A stretch of 64,000 nt of DNA from Hymenobacter psoromatis (GTDB lineage: Bacteria; Bacteroidota; Bacteroidia; Cytophagales; Hymenobacteraceae). The first letter of the stretch is position 1; every line of letters starts with the position of its first letter. Location: positions 806,001 through 870,000 of the forward strand of contig CP014771.1 in the NCBI GenBank assembly GCA_001596155.1, given 5' to 3'. Below are positions 25,278 to 33,692 of the stretch, piece by piece. The position numbers and the translations under genes are program-made. The notes under the pieces are model-generated. The model saw only the letters and a program-made list of their open reading frames with translations, made no database searches and had not been told where the DNA came from.

Positions 25278-25344
25278 AACCAATAAAGTATAAAAAAGTA
25301 CAAAAAACAAATATTATTTTGTACTTTTTTATACTTTATTGGTT
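25278..25344. repeat. 28-bp perfect palindrome upstream of the 25392 gene
   Basis: Bases 25278-25305 and 25317-25344 are perfect inverted complements (AT-rich, containing GTAC and an A6/T6 block) with an 11-base loop, ending 47 bases before the ATG. The plus-strand side ends in TATTTATACTTG, so the promoter may overlap. It could be the binding site of an autoregulator, a hairpin in the leader RNA, or a small insertion. Confidence 0.85.
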
Positions 25345-25391
25345 ATATTTATACTTGCCCTACATTTGTACTCATCATTACCCTACCCGTT

Positions 25392-26405
25392 ATGCCTAAG
25401 TTAATTGATTACCCTCGCACCAATTACAGTGGTGCCTGGGAAGTAGCCGAAGTGGTCGATGACACGGGGGGCAAATGCGCGCTCGAAACCTGCGCCCGCA
25501 AACTGAATCGTAAGGTAAGCGGCTCCTTTAAAGCCATTGTGGGCTCCGCCGTAAAGTTTGGACTACTCACCAGCAAACGGGAAATGCTGACCACCACAAC
25601 GCTCTTCCGACGCATCAAACACTCTTACGATAAGCAGGAGGAACTACTGTTTCACCGGGAAGCCTTTCTCACGCCGCCCCTGTTTACACAGCTCTGCCGC
25701 AAATTTCGCTCCCGCGAACTACCAGTCGCCATGCTCGACGTCTTATTGATACGCGAGTTCGACGTGGAGGAGATAAACGCACAAAGCGTCTCTAAAGCCT
25801 TTGTAGATGGCGCACGCATGGTCAATCTGCTCGACGAACACAATGTGGTGGCCGATATCGACCAACTGGCAGCGAAACAGGCTCCCCGACGCGAACTGGC
25901 CAGCCCGGCCCCGCCCCCCAACATCTTCCGACAAATTCCTTCTGCCAGAGCTTCCGCCGATACTGCGGCTACAGATGATGACCAAGAACTGACGCTGCCA
26001 GAGGAGGTGGAAGCTCAAGTTCCCCTGGCGGCGGCTGAAGCCCCCGCCCGCCTGCAAAGACCCATTCCAACGCCCCGCCCGACGCCAGCGGCCACGACCG
26101 ATGCCATCGCCAGTCTCTTTGGCTTTAACGGCGCAGACGCCCGCTCTGCGCCCTCACCGGACTCTCCTCACCCAGTCTCTACCCCTACCGGGTCAACGCG
26201 ACCAGCTGCTACCCCGCCAACACGGGCTGTTCCTGCTGCGCAGGCACCGCTACCCGCTACCATTAGTCCTACTACCAGCCAAATTCTTTTTCGGGTGGAA
26301 TTAACTGGCCCAGGTATTAATACTCAACTCGATGTGACAGAAATAGAGGACCTCAGCCTGATTCGCGCGCTACTGGATAAAATAGAGCGACAACTTAAGA
26401 AATAA
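25392..26405 (+). CDS. unrecognised accessory protein with a winged-helix-like N-terminal region
   Basis: 337 residues in three parts. Residues 1-165 look globular and helical (WEVAEVVDDTGGKCALETCARKL, then FKAIVGSAVKFGLLTSKREMLTTTTLF, which resembles a winged-helix pair). Residues 170-295 are a Pro/Ala/Thr-rich linker with no fold. Residues 298-337 are a compact end domain (FRVELTGPGINTQLDVTEIEDLSLIRALLDKIERQL). This head-linker-tail plan is known from adaptor or sensor proteins of plasmid and defence loci, but no name can be given. The gene is flanked by a 28-bp palindrome and a terminator, lies in an AT-rich island and has no operon partner. Confidence 0.7.
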   Translation: MPKLIDYPRTNYSGAWEVAEVVDDTGGKCALETCARKLNRKVSGSFKAIVGSAVKFGLLTSKREMLTTTTLFRRIKHSYDKQEELLFHREAFLTPPLFTQLCRKFRSRELPVAMLDVLLIREFDVEEINAQSVSKAFVDGARMVNLLDEHNVVADIDQLAAKQAPRRELASPAPPPNIFRQIPSARASADTAATDDDQELTLPEEVEAQVPLAAAEAPARLQRPIPTPRPTPAATTDAIASLFGFNGADARSAPSPDSPHPVSTPTGSTRPAATPPTRAVPAAQAPLPATISPTTSQILFRVELTGPGINTQLDVTEIEDLSLIRALLDKIERQLKK

Positions 26406-26428
26406 CCCGCTAATTGTCAGATACTTTA

Positions 26429-26460
26429 GCTCTTATTTAATAATTATGTTAAATAAGAGC
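26429..26460 (+). terminator. terminator-like hairpin after the 25392 gene
   Basis: GCTCTTATTTAA (26429-26440) and TTAAATAAGAGC (26449-26460) form a perfect 12-bp stem with an 8-base loop, 23 bases past the stop. No long T run follows. Confidence 0.6.
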
Positions 26461-26567
26461 GTAAGAGCAAGAACTGAACTGCAACAACCTTTCTGACCAC
26501 CAGGCGGCCCAGCCAATTCAGGTTGGCCGGGCCGCTTGATGGTCTTGGCTTTATTAGCCAAGTGGTG

Positions 26568-27257
26568 CTATTCGGGCAGTGGCCGACGCTGGCCCGCCCC
26601 GATAGTCTGGTGGCGCTGGCGCAACACCGCCAGCATCTCATCGAGCGACGAGCCGCTAACCCGCAACAGCACCAGCAAGTGATAGACCAAATCGGCTGCC
26701 TCGCCCGCCAGACCGACGCGGTTGCCCGCCATCGCGTCAATAACGGTTTCCACGGCCTCCTCCCCTACTTTTTGCGCAATCCGGGCCAGGCCTTTTTCAA
26801 ACAGGCGAACGGTGTAAGAGCCCGGTTCCTCCTGCGGAAACTGCTGCCGACGCTCGATGAGGCGGTCCAACTCGGCCAGGAAGCCAACCGGGGGGGTAGG
26901 CAACGCGGCATCGGTGCTGGTGCCTACCCCCCCCCTTTCGGTGAGCAACGCCTCAAAGCAGCTGGTGGTACCCCGGTGGCAGGTCGGGCCGTCGGGCCGG
27001 GCCAATACTAATACCGTATCCTGGTCGCAGTCGATGTGCAGGCTAACTACCTGCAGGAAGTTGCCGCTGGTTTCGCCCTTGGTCCAGAGGCGCTGCTTGG
27101 AACGCGAGAAGAACGTGACCCGGCCCTCAGCCTGGGTGCGCTGCCAGGCTTCGGCATTAAAATAGCCCAGCATGAGCACCTGGCCCGTGGCCGCATCCTG
27201 CACGATGGCGGGAACGAGCTGGTCGGGCATTTTATTAAAATCTAACTCCATATTCAT
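26568..27257 (-). CDS. hisIE: bifunctional phosphoribosyl-AMP cyclohydrolase / phosphoribosyl-ATP pyrophosphohydrolase
   Basis: Steps 2 and 3 of histidine synthesis in one 229-residue protein. The N-terminal HisI part has VLMLGYFNAEAW, RVTFFSRSKQRLWTKGETSGN, HIDCDQDTVLVLA and the metal-binding CHRGTTSCF. The C-terminal HisE part has FPQEEPGSYTVRLFEKGLARIAQKVGEEAVETVIDA and an acidic helix bundle. It is the last gene of the minus-strand his operon, separated from the others by a VOC-family gene. The hairpin-rich sequence at about 26498-26553 past the stop may end the transcript. Confidence 0.96.
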   Translation of the reverse strand: MNMELDFNKMPDQLVPAIVQDAATGQVLMLGYFNAEAWQRTQAEGRVTFFSRSKQRLWTKGETSGNFLQVVSLHIDCDQDTVLVLARPDGPTCHRGTTSCFEALLTERGGVGTSTDAALPTPPVGFLAELDRLIERRQQFPQEEPGSYTVRLFEKGLARIAQKVGEEAVETVIDAMAGNRVGLAGEAADLVYHLLVLLRVSGSSLDEMLAVLRQRHQTIGAGQRRPLPE

Positions 27258-27332
27258 TATTCATTTGGAAAGGCAAAGCGGCGGGCAAGAGCCCCCGGTA
27301 AGGGAATAAGCGATGAGCCAACGTGACCCCGC

Positions 27333-27737
27333 TCAGGCAGTAGGCGCGGGTTTGAGTTGCAGCAAGTCCCAGAGGTTACCGTAGAGGTCGGCAAAGACGG
27401 CCACTGTGGCGTAGGCTTCCTCGCGGGGCGTTTCCTGAAACTGTACGCCCTGCGCCGTCAGGCGGTGGTAGTCGCGCCAGAAATCGTCGGTTGTTAAAAA
27501 CAAGAACACCCGGCCGCCGGTCTGGTTGCCCACGTAGCGCAACTGCTCAGGGCCGTCGGCCTGAGCCAGCAGCAGGGCACTACCCCCCACCAAACTGGGC
27601 GGCGCCACCAGCACCCAGCGCTTGCCGTCGCCCAGGGGCGTATCGGCCACCAGCTGAAACCCCAGCTGCTGGGTATAAAAGTGAAGGGCCTCGTCGTAGT
27701 CGCGCACGACCAGCGTGACATGGGCTAGTTGCTGCAT
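27333..27737 (-). CDS. VOC (glyoxalase/dioxygenase superfamily) protein inside the his operon
   Basis: 134 residues with the VOC fold pattern: MQQLAHVTLVVRDYDEALHFYTQQLGF (first beta-alpha-beta module with metal His), RWVLVAPPSL, and a second module VFLFLTTDDFWRDYHRLTAQGVQF ... YATVAVFADLYGNLWDLLQ. It most resembles the uncharacterised lyase/dioxygenase-like group. No role in histidine synthesis is known to me; it is probably a passenger. ATG at 27737 gives the family N-terminus; a longer frame overlapping hisF is not coding. Confidence 0.88.
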   Translation of the reverse strand: MQQLAHVTLVVRDYDEALHFYTQQLGFQLVADTPLGDGKRWVLVAPPSLVGGSALLLAQADGPEQLRYVGNQTGGRVFLFLTTDDFWRDYHRLTAQGVQFQETPREEAYATVAVFADLYGNLWDLLQLKPAPTA

Positions 27738-27763
27738 AGGTAAGTAGCTGCTGTGAGAATTCC

Positions 27764-28549
27764 CTACCCCACCGGGCGCATAGCGACGCCTTCGGTCAGG
27801 AGATAATTTTTGAGGCCAGCCACCGAGAGGTCGCCGAAGTGAAAGACGCTGGCCGCCAGCGCAGCATCGGCCCCGCCGGGCAGCAGCACATCGCGAAAGT
27901 GCGGAGCCGCCCCGGCTCCGCCCGAGGCAATGACCGGTATCCCTACCCCCGCTGCCACACCGCGCGTCAGGCCCAGGGCGTAGCCGTCGCGGGTGCCGTC
28001 GTGGCTCATGCTGGTGAGCAGGATTTCGCCCGCGCCGCGCTCGGCGGCCTCGCGGCACCAGGCCAGGGCCTCGCGGCCGGCGGGGTGGCGGCCGCCGTGG
28101 GTAAAGACTTCCCAGGCCTCATCGGCCGCATGGGCGGCGGTTTCGTTGGTCTGGCGGGCATCCACGGCCACAACGATGCACTGGCTGCCGAAGCGGCGGG
28201 CCAGTTCATCAATGAGGCCGGGCTCACGCAGCACCGAGGAGTTGAGGCTGACCTTGTCGGCTCCGCTTAATAAGAGCGCCTCCACGTCGGCCACCGCCCC
28301 GATGCCTCCGCCTACGGTGAAGGGAATATTGACCTCGCGGGCCACATTGCGCACCAGCTCGATGAGGGTGCGGCGCTTCTCCACGGTGGCCGTGATGTCG
28401 AGCAGCACCAGCTCGTCGATGCCCTCCTGAGCGTAGCGCGCGGCCAGGGCTACGGGGTCGCCGGCATCGCGCAGGTTTACGAAGTTGGTGCCTTTCACAG
28501 TGCGGCCGTTCTGCACGTCGAGGCAGGCAATGAGGCGTTTGGTCAGCAT
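27764..28549 (-). CDS. hisF: imidazole glycerol phosphate synthase subunit HisF (cyclase)
   Basis: Forms IGP and AICAR from PRFAR with ammonia from HisH. 261 residues, a (beta/alpha)8 barrel with the catalytic Asp11 in LIACLDVQNG and Asp130 in VVAVDARQ. Phosphate-binding blocks FTVGGGI, LLSGADKVSLNSS, TSMSHDGTRDGY and VIASGGAGAAPHF are intact. It is separated from hisA and hisH by a HAD gene and an AT-rich membrane-protein gene, so the operon order is broken relative to hisHAF of many bacteria. Confidence 0.97.
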   Translation of the reverse strand: MLTKRLIACLDVQNGRTVKGTNFVNLRDAGDPVALAARYAQEGIDELVLLDITATVEKRRTLIELVRNVAREVNIPFTVGGGIGAVADVEALLLSGADKVSLNSSVLREPGLIDELARRFGSQCIVVAVDARQTNETAAHAADEAWEVFTHGGRHPAGREALAWCREAAERGAGEILLTSMSHDGTRDGYALGLTRGVAAGVGIPVIASGGAGAAPHFRDVLLPGGADAALAASVFHFGDLSVAGLKNYLLTEGVAMRPVG

Positions 28550-28605
28550 TATAGATAAATAAGTTGAAAATATTGACGGGGTGCAAGCGGTCCGTAGCGC
28601 AGCAG

Positions 28606-29328
28606 CTACGGGGCGGCAACTACTACGTTATAGACGTCGGCCAACGGCTCCAGGCCGGCTAGCTCCGCCACGTGGGCCAGCGGCCGGGCCACCCCCAGGC
28701 GGTTCAGCCACACGGGCCGGATGCCCACGGCCAGTGCCCCGAGTACGTCGGCCTGCCAGTTGTCGCCCACCATCACGGTTTCGGCGGCCGTGGCCCCCAA
28801 GCGGCGCAGGGCCACTTCGTAGATGGCGGGGTCTGGCTTAAGCACCCCTACCCCCTCCGAAGTAATCAAGGCATCCACGAGCCCGCGCATGCCCAGGTGG
28901 CGCAGCTTTTCTTCCTGCTCGGCCGTGCGGTTGTTGGTTACGATACCAATCTTATGCGTCGGCTTCAGGCGTTGCAGCAGCGCCAGCGCGCCCGCCACGG
29001 GCTGCCGCAGCCGCTGGTAGTGCCCGTAGTGCTGCTCGGCTACCTGGGTAACTGCCGCCGCCGACAGGGTAGGCTCATACGGGGCCAGCAGCCGCTGAAA
29101 GCGCAGTTGCCGCGCCGCCAGGTAAGGGAGCTGGCCCGTCATTACCAACGGATGCAACTCTTCCAACAACTCACTGTAGCGCTGGTAAAGCTCCTCCAAA
29201 GGTACCTGCTGCAAGGCCGGCCGGCTAGCCGCCGTGGCGGCCAGGGCCGCCCGCGCCGTGGCCATGTGGTCGAAGAGCGTGTCGTCGAGGTCGAAGAGAA
29301 TGGTGGTGACGGGGATAGCTGGGGACAT
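28606..29328 (-). CDS. HAD-family hydrolase (YjjG-like)
   Basis: 240 residues. HAD motif I TTILFDLDDTLFDH (nucleophile Asp), motif II IGIVTNNRTAEQEEKL, motif III Lys in GVLKPDPAIYEVALRRL and motif IV VMVGDNWQADVLGA. The helical cap between motifs I and II fits the YjjG/pyrimidine 5'-nucleotidase group. In this operon it could supply a phosphatase activity, but hisB here already has a histidinol-phosphatase domain, so it is more likely a general nucleotide or sugar phosphatase. Confidence 0.9.
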   Translation of the reverse strand: MSPAIPVTTILFDLDDTLFDHMATARAALAATAASRPALQQVPLEELYQRYSELLEELHPLVMTGQLPYLAARQLRFQRLLAPYEPTLSAAAVTQVAEQHYGHYQRLRQPVAGALALLQRLKPTHKIGIVTNNRTAEQEEKLRHLGMRGLVDALITSEGVGVLKPDPAIYEVALRRLGATAAETVMVGDNWQADVLGALAVGIRPVWLNRLGVARPLAHVAELAGLEPLADVYNVVVAAP

Positions 29329-29361
29329 AGACTTTAAGATGGTATAAACAAGCTTAATTTA

Positions 29362-29871
29362 TCAAGCTACTCCCTTATTCCGTTGCATGATTACTTGCCG
29401 AGCCTGCTTTAGTTCCTGGTTGGAAATATCATAGTTTATATCCCTGCCCAACCTGCTTTTAAATTTAGTTCTGGCTATCTCAAATACGTGGTTTTGGACT
29501 CCTGCATCTTCGTGACCTACCTGTAATAGTTTTAAGAAATCTTGTTTAAGTTCAGTGTACTCCCGAATAGACTCGTAGTAATAGAATAGATTAGCATCCC
29601 ATGTTCTAACAATAGAGAGAATTGAAAACAGTAACACGGCGATTAACACGATAAAGAGCACGAGTGATAAACCCGGTAGTCTTCGCAGATTATTTACCTC
29701 CGGCATATAGAGTATAGCAGTGATAATTGGCACTGCTAAACCACCAAATCGCAATAAATCAAGTTCAATTTTTAAGGGTCTTGCTCGTCTGCGAAACACT
29801 TCAATATAAATGTCCGCATCGCTCATGAAATCCTCGCAAAGTTTTTTGATAGCGTCTATGTTAGTGGACAT
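29362..29871 (-). CDS. AT-rich two-TM protein inserted in the his operon (SLATT-like layout)
   Basis: 169 residues: an N-terminal amphipathic region (ADIYIEVFRRRARPLKIELDLL), two adjacent transmembrane helices (FGGLAVPIITAILYM and GLSLVLFIVLIAVLLFSILSIV), then a coiled-coil-like cytoplasmic region (YYYESIREYTELKQDFLKLLQ). This order resembles SLATT-type 2TM effector domains linked to nucleotide-signalling conflict systems; the match is by layout, not by a signature, and no synthase or sensor partner is adjacent. Codon use is much more AT-rich than hisA and the HAD gene on either side, pointing to recent insertion between them. It keeps the operon direction, 16 bases after hisA. Confidence 0.6.
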   Translation of the reverse strand: MSTNIDAIKKLCEDFMSDADIYIEVFRRRARPLKIELDLLRFGGLAVPIITAILYMPEVNNLRRLPGLSLVLFIVLIAVLLFSILSIVRTWDANLFYYYESIREYTELKQDFLKLLQVGHEDAGVQNHVFEIARTKFKSRLGRDINYDISNQELKQARQVIMQRNKGVA

Positions 29872-29887
29872 AATTAAGGTATTTTTT

Positions 29888-30613
29888 TTATTGAACTCGT
29901 AATGCGACTTTCAACTCACTTTCGTTTATCTTACCCTCATAAATGGCCTTGCCGATGATGACCCCGTCCATGCCCAGCACTCGCATCGCGGCCACATCGG
30001 CCACGGTCGTGACGCCGCCACTGGCCACGAACCGCGCCGCCGGAAACTGCTGCCGCAGGGCGGCGTAGGTAGCGGTGGCGGGACCTTGCAGCTGACCGTC
30101 GCGGCTCACATCGGTGCAGATGAAAGTGGTGGCCCCAGCCACCAGGTAGGCCCCGATGAAGTCGGGCAGGCGCTGGGTGCTCTGCTCGGTCCAGGCGCTC
30201 ACGGCAATGAAGTCACCCTTGAAATCGGCCCCGATAATGATGCGCTGCGCCCCGAACCGGGCCAGCCACTCCCCCACCAGCACCGGCTCGCGGGCCGCTA
30301 TGCTGCCGGCCGTGAGCTGCGCCGCTCCGGCCGCAAACGCCGCCTCGGCCGCTGCCGTGGTCTGAATGCCCCCACCGAAGTCAATGTGCAGCTTCGTGTG
30401 GCGGGCAATGCGCTCTAGCACCGGCAGCTGGCGCGGCTCGCGGGCGCGAGCCCCGTCGAGGTCAACCAGGTGCAGGTGGGTAGCGCCCAGCTGCTCGAAG
30501 TATTGAGCCTGCGCCAGCGGGTCGGCGGCGTAGGTGGTCTGGCGGGCAAAGTCGCCGCCCGTCAGGCGCACGCACGAACCGTTAATGAGGTCGATAGCGG
30601 GTATTATATTCAT
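29888..30613 (-). CDS. hisA: ProFAR isomerase HisA
   Basis: Isomerises ProFAR to PRFAR in histidine synthesis. 241 residues, (beta/alpha)8 barrel. General base Asp8 in MNIIPAIDLINGSCVRL, then AQYFEQLGATHLHLVDLDGA, IDFGGGIQT, AAQLTAGSIA, general acid region ICTDVSRDGQLQG, and FVASGGVTTVADV. ATG at 30613 was chosen because it yields the canonical N-terminus; another ATG lies 5 codons upstream. Confidence 0.96.
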   Translation of the reverse strand: MNIIPAIDLINGSCVRLTGGDFARQTTYAADPLAQAQYFEQLGATHLHLVDLDGARAREPRQLPVLERIARHTKLHIDFGGGIQTTAAAEAAFAAGAAQLTAGSIAAREPVLVGEWLARFGAQRIIIGADFKGDFIAVSAWTEQSTQRLPDFIGAYLVAGATTFICTDVSRDGQLQGPATATYAALRQQFPAARFVASGGVTTVADVAAMRVLGMDGVIIGKAIYEGKINESELKVALRVQ

Positions 30614-30671
30614 TTGGGTAATATGCAAATTTTAGTCTTATTAAGCGCAATTTAACCATTTGTTAAAGTAG

Positions 30672-31322
30672 CTAGGTAAGGCCAGCGGCTAGAAAGTTCT
30701 TCAAAATCTGCTCGCCCACCGGGCCGCTCTTCTCCACGTGAAACTGTACGCCGTAGAAGTTACGGTAGCGCACGGCGGCGCTGAACGGCACCCCGGCCGG
30801 GTAACTGGCCTGGGCAATAGTATAGTCGCCCACCGGCGCATAGTAGCTATGCACGAAGTACACGTAGTCGGCGGCCGTGGGAGCTACTTCAGCCCGGACG
30901 GCTCCTACCCCTCCCAAATTCTCAAACAGCGGCGTTTGTAAGTCGTGGAGGTCATTCCAGCCCATATGAGGCACTTTGTGCGCGGCATCGGGCGGCGTGA
31001 AGCGCACTACCTCAAAGGGCAGCATCCCCAGTAATTCGGTGCCCCCGGCCGGGCCTTCCTGGCTGTGGCAGCCCAGCAGCTGCATGCCGAGGCAGATACC
31101 CAGGAACGGTTGCGTGAGCGTAGGCAGTACCTTGTCAAGGCCAGCGGCGCGTAGCGCCCGCATGGCCGAACTGGCCTCGCCCTCACCTGGAAACAGCACC
31201 CGGTCGGCCTGGCGAATTACGTTGGGGTCGGAGGTCAGCGTAGCGTTCATACCTAGGCGCTCCAGCGCAAACAGCACGGACTGCACGTTGCCACCCTGGT
31301 AATCGATAACAGCAATATTCAT
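30672..31322 (-). CDS. hisH: imidazole glycerol phosphate synthase subunit HisH (glutaminase)
   Basis: 216 residues, class I glutamine amidotransferase that feeds ammonia to HisF. Nucleophile Cys77 in FLGICLGMQLLG, oxyanion strand FPGEGEASSAM, and the His-Glu pair at the C-terminus (FYGVQFHVEKSGPVG). The N-terminus MNIAVIDYQGGNVQSV is canonical. Paired with hisA downstream and hisB upstream. Confidence 0.96.
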   Translation of the reverse strand: MNIAVIDYQGGNVQSVLFALERLGMNATLTSDPNVIRQADRVLFPGEGEASSAMRALRAAGLDKVLPTLTQPFLGICLGMQLLGCHSQEGPAGGTELLGMLPFEVVRFTPPDAAHKVPHMGWNDLHDLQTPLFENLGGVGAVRAEVAPTAADYVYFVHSYYAPVGDYTIAQASYPAGVPFSAAVRYRNFYGVQFHVEKSGPVGEQILKNFLAAGLT

Positions 31323-31380
31323 GTTAAAACATTTGGTTAAGCGGGAACTCTATTCAATTTTACCCAAATGATAATATAGC

Positions 31381-32481
31381 TTACAGAATGCCTTTCGTGC
31401 TGGGTATCACATGCTGCCCGGCCGGGTCGCGCACCAGGGCCATCTTAATGGACTTAGCTACGGCCTTGAAAATCGCCTCGATTTTGTGGTGCTCGTTGTC
31501 GCCCTCACACTTAATGTTAAGGTTGCAGCGAGCCGCGTCGGAGAAGCTTTTGAAGAAATGGTAAAACAGCTCGGTGGGCACGTCCCCCACCCGCTCACGC
31601 CGGAAGTCAGCCGCCCACACCAGCCAGGGCCGGCCCGAAAAGTCGATGGCGGCCTGGGCCAGCGCATCATCCATAGGCAGCAAAAAGCCGTAGCGGTTCA
31701 CGCCGCGCTTGTCGCCGATGGCCTCGTCGTAGGCCGCCCCAATGGCGATGGCCGTGTCTTCCACGGTATGGTGTTCGTCGATGTGCAGGTCGCCGTGGGT
31801 ACGCACGTAGAGGTCGCAGCCGCTGTGCTTACCCAATTGGTCAAGCATGTGGTCGTAGAAACCCAGGCCCGTTTTGCAATCGGTGTGGCCGGTGCCGTCG
31901 AGGTTGAGAATAACTTCGATGCGCGTTTCGTTGGTGTTGCGCATGAGGTGGGCCCGGCGCGGCGGGCGGCGCAGGTGCTCGTACACGGCGGCCCAGTCGG
32001 TGGTGCTGAGCGCGGCGCGCTCGTCGGCCTCGGCGTGGAACAGGATGGCGCGGCAGCCCAGGTTCTCGGCCAGCTGCACATCGGTGCTACGGTCGCCAAT
32101 AACGTAGGAGTGCGCCAGGTCGTAGCCGTTGGCCGGGTCGAGGTAGCGGGTGAGCAGCGCCGTGCCGGGCTTGCGCGTCGGGGCCGGGTCGTGGGCAAAG
32201 CTGCGGTCGATGAGAATCTCGCTGAACTCGACCCCCTCCCCTTTCAGGATGTCCAGCATCTTTTGCTGGTAGGGCCAGAAGGTATCCTCGGGGTAACTCT
32301 CGGTGCCGAGGCCATCCTGATTGGTAACTAGTACTAATTCGTACTCGCCGTCGCGGGCCAGTTGAGCCAGGGCCATGATGGCCCCCGGCACGAAGTCGAA
32401 CTTATGCCAGGCATCAATCTGGTAGTCGGTCGGCGGCTCGATGAGGATGGTACCGTCGCGGTCAATAAACAAAACTTTCAT
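31381..32481 (-). CDS. hisB: bifunctional histidinol-phosphatase / imidazoleglycerol-phosphate dehydratase
   Basis: 366 residues. The N-terminal HAD-type histidinol phosphatase domain (about 1-165) has [27 protein letters not shown] and [14 protein letters not shown]. The C-terminal IGP dehydratase domain (about 175-366) has [44 protein letters not shown] and [21 protein letters not shown], the metal-binding histidine clusters. Such fusions occur in enterics and Bacteroidota. A 40-bp CGGATT-type repeat lies directly before its ATG. Confidence 0.97.
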   Translation of the reverse strand: MKVLFIDRDGTILIEPPTDYQIDAWHKFDFVPGAIMALAQLARDGEYELVLVTNQDGLGTESYPEDTFWPYQQKMLDILKGEGVEFSEILIDRSFAHDPAPTRKPGTALLTRYLDPANGYDLAHSYVIGDRSTDVQLAENLGCRAILFHAEADERAALSTTDWAAVYEHLRRPPRRAHLMRNTNETRIEVILNLDGTGHTDCKTGLGFYDHMLDQLGKHSGCDLYVRTHGDLHIDEHHTVEDTAIAIGAAYDEAIGDKRGVNRYGFLLPMDDALAQAAIDFSGRPWLVWAADFRRERVGDVPTELFYHFFKSFSDAARCNLNIKCEGDNEHHKIEAIFKAVAKSIKMALVRDPAGQHVIPSTKGIL

Positions 32482-32521
32482 CGCAGATTCAAACGGATTA
32501 AACGGATTTCGCAGATACGCT
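32482..32521 (-). repeat. CGGATT-family repeat abutting the hisB start codon
   Basis: The 40 bases immediately 5' of the hisB ATG are the same, apart from one base, as those 5' of hisC. The unit has CGCAGAT at both ends and two CGGATT words between. The absence of any spacer to the ATG means that the repeat supplies the ribosome-binding region of hisB. Confidence 0.85.
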
Positions 32522-32580
32522 GCTGCGCAACTGACTAGACAATAATGCAGAAAATGACTAATTGCATTTGCCCTAGCAGA

Positions 32581-33636
32581 TTACGCAGCTGTGAATTCCC
32601 TCAGCGCCGCCAGCAGCTTTTCATTTTCCTCGGGCGAGCCCACCGTGAGGCGAAGCGTACCGGCGCAGCCGGGCTGGGTGGTGCGGTTGCGTACTACGAT
32701 GCCGCGACTCAGCAGGTACTCGTACACGGCGGTGGCATCGGGGTGGAAGCGCACCAGCAGGAAGTTGGCATCGGAGGGGAAGACCTCGGCCACGAGGGGC
32801 AACGCGGGCAGGCGCCCGGCCAGCCAGTCGCGGCCGGTGAGCAGCTGCTGGCGCAAGCTCTCGAAGTGCGGGGCCGCCGCCAGGGCGGCCAGCGCGTGCT
32901 GCTGGGTGGCCTCCGAGATATTATAAGGGGGCTTGATTTTGTTGAGGTAGCTGATTATTTCGGGCGAGGCGAAGGCCATGCCCAGGCGCAGGCCGGCCAG
33001 GCCCCAGGCCTTGGAAAAGGTTTGGAGCACCACCAAGTTGGGGAATTCAGCCAGGCGCGTCGTCCAGCTCGGGGCGGCGGCGAAGTCGGCGTAAGCCTCA
33101 TCCACCACCACCAGACCGGCGAAACCGCGCAGAATTTCCTCGATAGCCTCGGCGTGGAGCAGGTTGCCGGTGGGGTTATTGGGCGAGCACAGGAACACCA
33201 GCTTGGCCGGGGAGGCCAGCACGCCGGCCACGATTTCGGGCGAGAGCTGAAAATTAGCCGTGAGCGGCCGGCGCTCGATGCGCACGTCGTTGAGGTTGGC
33301 GGCTACCTCGTACATGCCGTAGGTTGGGGGTAGCAGCAGGATGCTGTCCGCGCCGCCCGGCGTGCAGGTGAGGCGCACCAGCAGGTCAATGGCCTCGTCG
33401 GAGCCATTGCCCAGAAAAATCTGCGCCGGCCCTACCCCCTTCAATTTCGCCAATTCGGCCTTAACGGCGCGCTGTTGCGGGTCGGGGTAGCGGTTGAAGC
33501 GCGCGGGGCCGGCGCTGCCGAGGCTGTTCTCGTTGGCATCCAGCATCACCTGGGCCGCGCCCTGAAACTCGTCGCGGGCCGACGAGTACGGCTTCATGGC
33601 CCGGATATTGGGGCGAATAAGGGATTCTAAGGTCAT
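32581..33636 (-). CDS. hisC: histidinol-phosphate aminotransferase
   Basis: PLP-dependent transamination of imidazole acetol phosphate to histidinol phosphate. 351 residues, fold type I. LDANENSLGS near the N-terminus, YPDPQQRAVKAELAKL, FLGNGSDEAIDLLVR, PPTYGMYEVAANLNDV, FLCSPNNPTGN, VVVDEAYADFA, the PLP-Lys in VLQTFSKAWGLAGLRLG and VRNRTTQPGCAGTLRLTVG at the C-terminus (phosphate-binding Arg). A 40-bp repeat lies directly before its ATG. Confidence 0.97.
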   Translation of the reverse strand: MTLESLIRPNIRAMKPYSSARDEFQGAAQVMLDANENSLGSAGPARFNRYPDPQQRAVKAELAKLKGVGPAQIFLGNGSDEAIDLLVRLTCTPGGADSILLLPPTYGMYEVAANLNDVRIERRPLTANFQLSPEIVAGVLASPAKLVFLCSPNNPTGNLLHAEAIEEILRGFAGLVVVDEAYADFAAAPSWTTRLAEFPNLVVLQTFSKAWGLAGLRLGMAFASPEIISYLNKIKPPYNISEATQQHALAALAAAPHFESLRQQLLTGRDWLAGRLPALPLVAEVFPSDANFLLVRFHPDATAVYEYLLSRGIVVRNRTTQPGCAGTLRLTVGSPEENEKLLAALREFTAA

Positions 33637-33677
33637 CGCAGATTCAAACGGATTTAACGGATTTCGCAGATACGCTC
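33637..33677 (-). repeat. CGGATT-family repeat abutting the hisC start codon
   Basis: Near-identical to the copy at 32482-32521, in the same orientation and at the same position relative to the start codon. Both are thus in the hisD-hisC and hisC-hisB junctions of the operon. Confidence 0.85.
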
Positions 33678-33692
33678 GCTACGCGGGGCGGG

